From Paraburkholderia kirstenboschensis (GTDB lineage Bacteria; Pseudomonadota; Gammaproteobacteria; Burkholderiales; Burkholderiaceae), in the NCBI RefSeq assembly GCF_904848585.1, contig NZ_CAJHCR010000008.1, positions 1 through 64,000 of the forward strand: a DNA stretch of 64,000 nucleotides. Direction: 5' to 3'. Below the pieces are notes generated by a model. That model did not search any database. It was not told the DNA's origin and saw nothing but the letters and a program-made list of their open reading frames with translations. The position numbers and the translations under genes were made by a program. Below, piece by piece: positions 58,632 to 64,000 of the stretch (position 1 is its first letter; each line of letters opens with the position of its first letter).

Positions 58632-59747
58632 ATGTCACTCGAACCCTTCATCGATTCGAAGCCGTTCACTTTCGGTGTCGAACTCGAGATGCAGATCGTC
58701 AATACGCATGACTATGATCTGACCAAAGCCGGCTCGGATCTGCTGCGCCTCGTCAAGGATCAGAAGATCCCCGGCAACATCACGCCGGAAATCACCGAGA
58801 GCATGATCGAGCTGTCCACCGGCATTTGCACGAACCACGAACAGGCGCTCGCCGATCTGCGCAAGATTCGCGACACGCTCGTTTCGGCAGCCGATCATCT
58901 GAACGTCGGCTTATGCGGCGGCGGCACGCACGCTTTCCAGCAATGGAGCGAGCGGCAGATCGTGGATACGCCGCGCTTTCAATATCTTTCGGAGTTGTAC
59001 GGCTATCTGGCCAAGCAGTTCACTGTGTTCGGCCAGCATGTGCACATTGGCTGCCCCGATCCGGATAGCGCGCTGTACCTTCTGCATTCGATGTCACGCT
59101 TCATCCCGCACTTCATTGCGTTGTCCGCATCGTCGCCGTTCGTGCAGGGCGTGGACACCGGTTTTCATTCGGCACGCCTGAATTCCGTGTTCGCTTTTCC
59201 GCTCTCGGGCCGCGCGCCGTTCGTGCTGACGTGGGACAGTTTCGAGGAATATTTCTCGAAGATGGTCCATACCGGTGTCGTCAACAGCATGAAGGATTTC
59301 TACTGGGACATCCGGCCGAAGCCCGGCTTCGGCACCATCGAAGTACGCGTGATGGATACGCCGCTGTCGGTGGATCGCGCGGCGGCAATTGCGTGCTACA
59401 TCCAGACGCTCGCGCGCCATCTGTTGCTCGACAAGCCGATCACACCGCACGAAGACGATTACCTCGTCTACACGTTCAATCGTTTCGAGGCATGCCGCTT
59501 CGGACTTGCGGGGACTTGCATCAATCCGCAGACCGGCGAACGCAAGACGATCACCGAAGATATTCTGGAAACGCTCGATTTGATCGCACCGCACGCAGAG
59601 GCGTTGGGCTCGGGCCATGCGCTGGCCGAGATCGGCACGATTGCACGCGGTCAGGTAAACGACGCAACGTGGCTCAGGGGCGTGGTCGAACAGGAAAAGT
59701 CGCTGCATGAGGCTGTCCGGCAGCAGTGTCTGAAGTGGCGCGCATGA
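58632..59747 (+). CDS. ybdK: Glutamate-cysteine ligase-like carboxylate-amine ligase YbdK (GCS2 family)
   Basis: A 371-residue GCS2-family enzyme starting MSLEPFIDSKPFTFGVELEM, with ELSTGICTNHEQALADLR, GGTHAFQQWS, GQHVHIGCPD and FGTIEVRVMDTPLSV, all family motifs. E. coli YbdK has weak glutamate-cysteine ligase activity. This window thus encodes two unrelated ligase types, GshA and YbdK. AGGGGA precedes the ATG. A strong terminator follows, then origin-like module B. Confidence 0.93.
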   Translation: MSLEPFIDSKPFTFGVELEMQIVNTHDYDLTKAGSDLLRLVKDQKIPGNITPEITESMIELSTGICTNHEQALADLRKIRDTLVSAADHLNVGLCGGGTHAFQQWSERQIVDTPRFQYLSELYGYLAKQFTVFGQHVHIGCPDPDSALYLLHSMSRFIPHFIALSASSPFVQGVDTGFHSARLNSVFAFPLSGRAPFVLTWDSFEEYFSKMVHTGVVNSMKDFYWDIRPKPGFGTIEVRVMDTPLSVDRAAAIACYIQTLARHLLLDKPITPHEDDYLVYTFNRFEACRFGLAGTCINPQTGERKTITEDILETLDLIAPHAEALGSGHALAEIGTIARGQVNDATWLRGVVEQEKSLHEAVRQQCLKWRA

Positions 59748-59781
59748 CGAGCGCGGCGCCTGCTTCGTATTCAACCGTAAG

Positions 59782-59807
59782 AAACCCGCCGTCGGCGGGT
59801 TTTTTTT
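59782..59807 (+). terminator. Intrinsic terminator after ybdK
   Basis: Nine-bp stem (59782-59790 with 59794-59802), 3-nt loop, and a T-run through 59807. It shields module B from ybdK transcription. Confidence 0.9.
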
Positions 59808-59858
59808 CGTAATTAAAATTTTCCAGTTCGGGGCCCTTAAGGTTTTTCAAATAAGTAC

Positions 59859-60093
59859 GTATACATACGTAGTAGTAGTTAACAAGCATTGCCCTCGACT
59901 GTGGACAACTGAATAATTCCCTGCAAAGTCAAGGCGCTGCGTAAACTATAAGTAGGCCGTTGAGCAGTGCGTGGGCGGCGGTAAACGAGGACAACTTAAG
60001 ACCGGCAGGCGTGCAGCAGATGCTTATCAAGAATCGGCGCACATGTCTTCCCCGGTGTTGTCCCATGGTTATCCACAAGTTGCATTGGATAAC
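59859..60093 (-). other. oriC: Origin-like module B: inverted copy of module A
   Basis: Read on minus: an inverted box pair (GTTATCC 60068-60074 and GGATAAC 60087-60093, with the perfect box TTATCCACA at 60069-60077), 159 bp, box TTGTCCACA (59908-59900), 12 bp, then a 29-bp block (59887-59859) identical to module A at 25 of 29 positions. The block gives a clean TAA-CTA-CTA-CTA run, the DnaA-trio pattern, and an AT-rich stretch follows. Four GTWWAC sites are at 59859, 59878, 59941 and 59981. Confidence 0.7.
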
Positions 60094-60284
60094 TTAGCTG
60101 TACGATTGGCCGCTCTCGCATAGAATGTCGTCTTAACTGCTTTGGCTTTCAAAGCGGTGAATTTTTGAGATAGTAGAATCCGTCTCGTCCTGTTTTGGGC
60201 GGGGCTACCCCACACAGGCTACGGGCGTTCCCGGCAAGTAAAGCCGGCACCGCACAAAAGCTGTAAATAAACCAATCGAAGATT

Positions 60285-60923
60285 ATGAGCGAAGGCGTAT
60301 ACGGAGAACAGGCAACCGGGCGAGTCACCCACAGCCTCTTGCGACTGAGCACGGCCATGCGAAGCCAGGCTTGGGAGTGGGCGGAAGGCGCGGGTCTCAC
60401 ACCCACGCAGGGCGAAATCCTGGTTCTGTTGATGCAGCGAAAGGGCCCGATGCGGCTCGGAGAAATCGCGCGTGAAACGGCATTGACCGCCGCTACCACG
60501 AGCGACGCCGTCAGCACGCTTGAAACCAAGGGGCTTGTCGAAAAGCGCCGTGCACTCGACGATGGTCGCGCGCTCGCCGTTCGCCTGACCGCTCGTGGGC
60601 GCACGGCCGCCAAGCGCGCCGCGCAATGGCCGGACTTTCTGGCCAAGGCAGTCGGCACCTTGCGCGACGACGAGCAGGCCATGTTCTACCGCACGCTGCT
60701 CAAGACGGTTCATCAACTGGAAGCGCAGGGCCACATTCCGCCGCACCGCATGTGCCTGAGCTGCACGCATTTCGAGCCCAGCAAGAATCCGAAGAAGATG
60801 CCGCATCATTGCGCGTTGCTCGACCTGAACATGGCCGATACGGACCTGCGTCTCGATTGCGCGGTGCATGAAACCGCTGACGCCGCGACGCAGAAGAAGA
60901 CCTGGAAGATCTTCGCCCAATAA
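60285..60923 (+). CDS. MarR-family regulator with a C-terminal Cys/His metal-binding-like extension
   Basis: A 212-residue protein. The N-terminal MarR winged helix has GLTPTQGEILVLLMQRKG, GEIARETALTAATTSDAVSTLE and KRRALDDGRALAVRLTARG. Residues ~155-200 add CLSCTHFEP, HHCALLD and LDCAVHE, a CxxC-x-HC-x-C pattern that may bind Zn or an Fe-S cluster. Such an extension is not part of ordinary MarR proteins. It begins right after origin-like module B. Targets are unknown. Confidence 0.85.
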   Translation: MSEGVYGEQATGRVTHSLLRLSTAMRSQAWEWAEGAGLTPTQGEILVLLMQRKGPMRLGEIARETALTAATTSDAVSTLETKGLVEKRRALDDGRALAVRLTARGRTAAKRAAQWPDFLAKAVGTLRDDEQAMFYRTLLKTVHQLEAQGHIPPHRMCLSCTHFEPSKNPKKMPHHCALLDLNMADTDLRLDCAVHETADAATQKKTWKIFAQ

Positions 60924-61048
60924 GGCGGCTGCTTTCCTGACAATCCGCTACACTGCAAAGCCGGCTCCGGCAGGCGGCCTTGGCCGCCTGCCAGCCGTTG
61001 GGCGCCGCGTAGCGGCAGGTCTCCAGTCAACCTGAAGGTGACAGGCTG

Positions 61049-61762
61049 ATGAATCAGGAAGTTCTGGCCATTCGCCACGTGCACTTCGAAGATCTGGGCA
61101 GTCTCGAACTGGTGCTCGGCGAGCGTGGACGTCCGGTCCGTTATCTCGACGTCGGCTTTGCGCGCATCGAAGCGCCGAATCCCGTTGCGCCATCGTTGAT
61201 GGTGGTGCTCGGCGGCCCGATCAGCGCCACCGACGACGCGCTTTATCCCACCCTCGTGCCGCTGCTCTCGATGATCGAAAGACGCATCGAGGCGGGGCTG
61301 CCTACACTCGGCATTTGTCTCGGCGCGCAATTGATCGCGCGTGCGCTCGGGGCGCGGGTCTATCCCGCGATCCATGCGGAACTCGGCTGGGAGCCGCTCA
61401 CGCTTACCGATGCCGGGCGAGCATCGCCGGTGCGTCATCTCGATGGCGCGCAGACATCCATGCTGCATTGGCATGGCGACACCTTCGATCTGCCCGCCAA
61501 CGCCACGCGTCTTGCATCCACGAGCGCGTGCGAAAACCAGGCGTTCGCATGGGGCGACCATGTGCTCGCATTGCAATGTCATCCCGAGATTCGCGCCGAC
61601 CGCTTTGAGCCGTGGTTGATCGGCAATGCCGGCGAACTCGTCGCCCACGGAATCGACGCACGCCGGTTGCGCGCCGAGACCGCGCAATTCGGTCCGGCTC
61701 TGGAAGCTGCCGCTTGCCGCATGTTCGGCGAATGGCTGGATCAGGTGGAACCCAGGCCCTGA
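61049..61762 (+). CDS. Class I glutamine amidotransferase-like protein
   Basis: A 237-residue GATase1 protein. The nucleophile elbow GICLGAQLIARALGA has the catalytic Cys, and HPE in LALQCHPEIRAD supplies His and Glu, so the triad is complete. It has no synthetase partner domain, like GMP synthase-related stand-alone proteins of Proteobacteria. AAGGTG lies upstream of the ATG. It follows the MarR-like gene by 125 bp. Confidence 0.88.
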   Translation: MNQEVLAIRHVHFEDLGSLELVLGERGRPVRYLDVGFARIEAPNPVAPSLMVVLGGPISATDDALYPTLVPLLSMIERRIEAGLPTLGICLGAQLIARALGARVYPAIHAELGWEPLTLTDAGRASPVRHLDGAQTSMLHWHGDTFDLPANATRLASTSACENQAFAWGDHVLALQCHPEIRADRFEPWLIGNAGELVAHGIDARRLRAETAQFGPALEAAACRMFGEWLDQVEPRP

Positions 61763-61957
61763 GCGCGAGCAGGTCGGCGAGACTGAAGTTGGCGCCGCGT
61801 TGCCAGGCCAAAGCGGCGGCTTGAGCGTCCGGTCTGTCTCCGGCTTGAACGCGACCGGCAGTCAGAACGCCGACTCTTATCGACACTGCGCTGCCTGCAG
61901 TAAACGAACTGCGGTGCTATGCTCGTTCGCTCTTGGGTTTTAACTGGGCGGTGATCC

Positions 61958-63070
61958 ATGAGCGCGCTATTTTCTCCACTCACGCTGCGTAGCGTGACGC
62001 TTCCGAATCGCATCGTCGTGTCGCCGATGTGCCAGTATTCCGCCGAACGCGGCGAGGCAACCGCGTGGCACATGATCCATCTTGGCAGTCTTGCGTTATC
62101 GGGTGCCGGCATGTTGTGCATCGAAGCGACAGCCGTCGAGCCGGACGGCCGCATTACGCCAGCGGATCTTGGTTTATGGGACGACGCCACCGAGGCTGCG
62201 CTCAAGCCGGTGCTCGCCGCGATTCGCAAGCATTCGCATATCAACGTGACGATGCAGCTCTCGCATGCCGGGCGCAAGGCGTCGAGCCAGGCGCCGTGGG
62301 AAGGCGGTCAGCTGATTCCGGTATCGCAAGGCGGCTGGTTGCCGCACGCGCCTTCGGCATTGCCGCACAAGGCCGGCGAAGAGCCGCCGTTGGCGCTCGA
62401 CGCGCCGGGGCTGAACCGCATTCGCGAAGCCTTCGCGGCATCGGCCCGCCGCGCGGCGCGCCTCGGTATCGATGCATTGGAAGTGCATGCCGCTCACGGC
62501 TACCTGTTGCATCAGTTTCTGTCACCACTCGCGAACCAGCGTGACGACGACTACGGCGGCTCGCTCGAAAACCGCATGCGCTTTCCGCTTGAGATCTTCG
62601 ACATCGTGCGCGCATCGTTTCCCGCCGACAAACCGGTCGGCGTTCGCGTGTCCGCGACGGATTGGGTCGAAGGCGGCTGGACGCTTGAAGACACCATCGT
62701 GTTTGCGCAGGAGTTGAAAAAGCGTGGTTGCGACTGGATCGACGTATCGTCCGGGGGCGTGTCGCCGTTGCAGAAGATTCCGCTTGAACCCGGCTATCAG
62801 ATTCCGTTCGCGAAGGCCGTCAAAAAAGCGACGGGTCTCACGACCATCGGCGTCGGACTCATCACAGATCCGCTTCATGCCGAGCAACTGATCGAACAGG
62901 GCGACGCCGATCTGATCGCGCTGGCCCGTGCGCTGCTGTATAACCCGCGCTGGCCGTGGCACGCCGCGGCACAACTTGGTGCGACGGTCGAAGCACCTCC
63001 GCAGTACTGGCGTTCACAACCGCGCGAGCAAAAGGCGCTGTTTGGCGAGATTTCGTTTGGACAAAGATGA
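61958..63070 (+). CDS. NADH:flavin oxidoreductase, old yellow enzyme family (YqjM/XenA-like)
   Basis: A 370-residue FMN-dependent ene-reductase. It starts MSALFSPLTLRSVTLPNRIVVSPMCQYSA; the Cys in PMCQYS is diagnostic for the YqjM/XenA class. VHAAHGYLLHQFLSPLANQRDDDYGG and the C-terminal region with ARALLYNPRWPWHAA complete the barrel. It would reduce activated C=C bonds or nitro/xenobiotic compounds. It has its own start after a 195-bp gap. Confidence 0.93.
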   Translation: MSALFSPLTLRSVTLPNRIVVSPMCQYSAERGEATAWHMIHLGSLALSGAGMLCIEATAVEPDGRITPADLGLWDDATEAALKPVLAAIRKHSHINVTMQLSHAGRKASSQAPWEGGQLIPVSQGGWLPHAPSALPHKAGEEPPLALDAPGLNRIREAFAASARRAARLGIDALEVHAAHGYLLHQFLSPLANQRDDDYGGSLENRMRFPLEIFDIVRASFPADKPVGVRVSATDWVEGGWTLEDTIVFAQELKKRGCDWIDVSSGGVSPLQKIPLEPGYQIPFAKAVKKATGLTTIGVGLITDPLHAEQLIEQGDADLIALARALLYNPRWPWHAAAQLGATVEAPPQYWRSQPREQKALFGEISFGQR

Positions 63071-63290
63071 AGCCTCCAATGGGCATGATGCGGCCTCACG
63101 TTTTTGACGGTTGAACGAAGCCGTCGTCAGCGTGTAGGATGCCGGATGTGGCGCATGAGCGTCGCAGGTCGACGCGGCGCTCGCAGGGCGCCGCGTTTGC
63201 TATCAGCGCCAGAAAAAATCAGCGCGTCAGACGCGGGCGTTTCCGACGGCTGCCGGACTTCATCCCCAGTTCTTCACAAGGATTCATTCA

Positions 63291-63821
63291 ATGAGTTCAC
63301 GCAGGATCGCCGTGCGTCGTTCAGGTGTGCACGGCAAAGGCGTGTTTGCGCTCGAACCGATTGCGGCCGGCGAGCGGCTAATCGAATACAAGGGCGAGCG
63401 GATTTCCTGGAAAGAAGCGTTGCGCCGTCATCCGCATAATCCTGACGAACCGAACCACACGTTCTACTTCGCGCTCGACAGCGGCAAGGTGATCGACGGC
63501 AAGGTGAAGGGCAACAGCGCGCGCTGGATCAACCACTCGTGCGCGCCGAACTGCGAAGCCGAAGAGATCGACGGTCACGTGTATGTGCACGCGCTGCGCG
63601 ACATCGCTGAAGGCGAGGAAATTTTCTACGATTACGGCCTCGTGATCGACGCGCGTCAGACCAAGAAGCTCAAGAAGGAATACGAATGCCGCTGCGGCTC
63701 GCGCAAGTGCCGCGGGACAATGCTGGCGCCGCCCGAGAAAGAGAAGGGCGCGGCCAAAACAGCGAAGCCGGCTAAATCGGCGAAATCAACAAAGGTGGCT
63801 AAGAAGGCCAAGAAGAAGTAG
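63291..63821 (+). CDS. SET-domain protein-lysine methyltransferase with post-SET zinc motif and Lys/Ala tail
   Basis: A 176-residue bacterial SET protein. The SET N-part is GVHGKGVFALEPIAAGERLIEY. The pseudo-knot motif NHSCAPNCEAEE is intact, and GEEIFYDYGL follows. A post-SET Cys cluster is present (CRCGSRKCRG). The last ~30 residues are a Lys/Ala/Pro-rich, histone H1-like tail (AKPAKSAKSTKVAKKAKKK). The substrate is unknown; a nucleoid or ribosomal protein is possible by inference from the basic tail. The ATG at 63291 is the family start. Confidence 0.9.
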   Translation: MSSRRIAVRRSGVHGKGVFALEPIAAGERLIEYKGERISWKEALRRHPHNPDEPNHTFYFALDSGKVIDGKVKGNSARWINHSCAPNCEAEEIDGHVYVHALRDIAEGEEIFYDYGLVIDARQTKKLKKEYECRCGSRKCRGTMLAPPEKEKGAAKTAKPAKSAKSTKVAKKAKKK

Positions 63822-63880
63822 CGCGAGTTGCCCGGTTCGTCATGCGAATGACGGCGAGGCAACCCGTTCAAGAGACACTG

Positions 63881-64000
63881 CTACAGATCGACCGGAGCCG
63901 AGTGCGCCGGTTTTTTTTCGTGGCGCTGTATGTCGTCTTTCTGCCCGGACGGAACGGCGATATGCACGAGCGGAATACGCACGATGAAACGCGCTCCGCC
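63881..64000 (-). CDS. C-terminal end of a sensor histidine kinase (partial)
   Basis: The minus-strand frame from the window edge reads GGARFIVRIPLVHIA and ends at a TAG at 63881-63883. The G-G-x-RF-x-x-x-IP pattern is the end of an HATPase_c domain. Only 39 residues are in the window, so identity beyond histidine kinase is not claimed. It is convergent with the SET gene. Confidence 0.6.
   Translation of the reverse strand, partial: GGARFIVRIPLVHIAVPSGQKDDIQRHEKKPAHSAPVDL

Larger units (their letters stand above)
59748..60284. other. Gene-free region with origin-like module B
   Basis: A 537-bp gap. It contains the ybdK terminator (59782-59807), an AT-rich stretch (about 59801-59866), module B (59859-60093) and the leader of the MarR-like gene (from about 60200). 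No gene is visible. Confidence 0.75.

Overview
The window is a high-GC chromosomal segment whose gene content and order fit Burkholderia sensu lato, most likely Paraburkholderia. The evidence is the dnaA-dnaN-gyrB block without recF, the rpmH-rnpA-yidD-yidC block, a Burkholderia-type general secretion cluster (gspDEF, reversed gspC, gspGHIJKLMN), and hupB, mnmC, a Kef-like transporter and ybdK in a row. The genus call rests on protein similarity recognised by eye and has not been searched.

Layout. 1-1.0 kb is accessory: an IS21-like terminus has cut hsdM, and a second IS21-like end lies between hsdM and gyrB. 1.0-11.9 kb is the replication, ribosome and membrane-insertion core (gyrB, dnaN, dnaA on minus; rpmH, rnpA, yidD, yidC, mnmE on plus). 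The 3' end of mnmE uses codons unlike the rest of the gene and is followed by a P4-type integrase without its nucleophile, so it looks like the scar of an integrated island. 13.5-19.3 kb holds small exported or membrane proteins, an orphan E1 dehydrogenase with a divergent Lrp regulator, and a HIT protein. 19.6-27.9 kb is an L-arabinose module (L-arabonate dehydratase, araH, araG, araF, an aldehyde dehydrogenase homologue, and a divergent LysR). 28-31.5 kb holds yaeQ, a VOC protein, a candidate small RNA, and the ada-alkA alkylation-repair pair. 31.5-39 kb holds tandem repeats, gshA, a lipoprotein, and an efflux set (EmrB, MarR, outer-membrane factor). 39.2-51.2 kb is the complete type II secretion cluster. 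51.6-56.5 kb holds a lytic transglycosylase, a CobW-type metallochaperone, hupB and mnmC. 57.3-63.8 kb holds a Kef-like transporter, ybdK, a Cys-rich MarR, an amidotransferase, an old-yellow-enzyme homologue and a SET-domain protein. The window ends inside a probable histidine kinase.

The most striking signal is not a gene. Two gene-free stretches, 56465-57329 and 59748-60284, flank the Kef and ybdK genes and carry the same module in opposite orientation: an inverted pair of DnaA-box-like sequences, about 160-170 bp, a DnaA box, 12 bp, then a shared 29-bp block with a TAC/CTA trinucleotide run that resembles a DnaA-trio. GTWWAC sites are strongly clustered there. This looks like the real chromosomal origin, about 50 kb from dnaA; the dnaA-rpmH gap shows only one clear DnaA box.

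Other points of note are a roughly 64-nt minus-strand small RNA candidate with two UCUCCUCC anti-Shine-Dalgarno motifs, an exact sigma70-like promoter and an intrinsic terminator (29141-29204), and an aldehyde dehydrogenase homologue in the arabinose operon with Ser in place of both the catalytic Cys and the oxyanion Asn.
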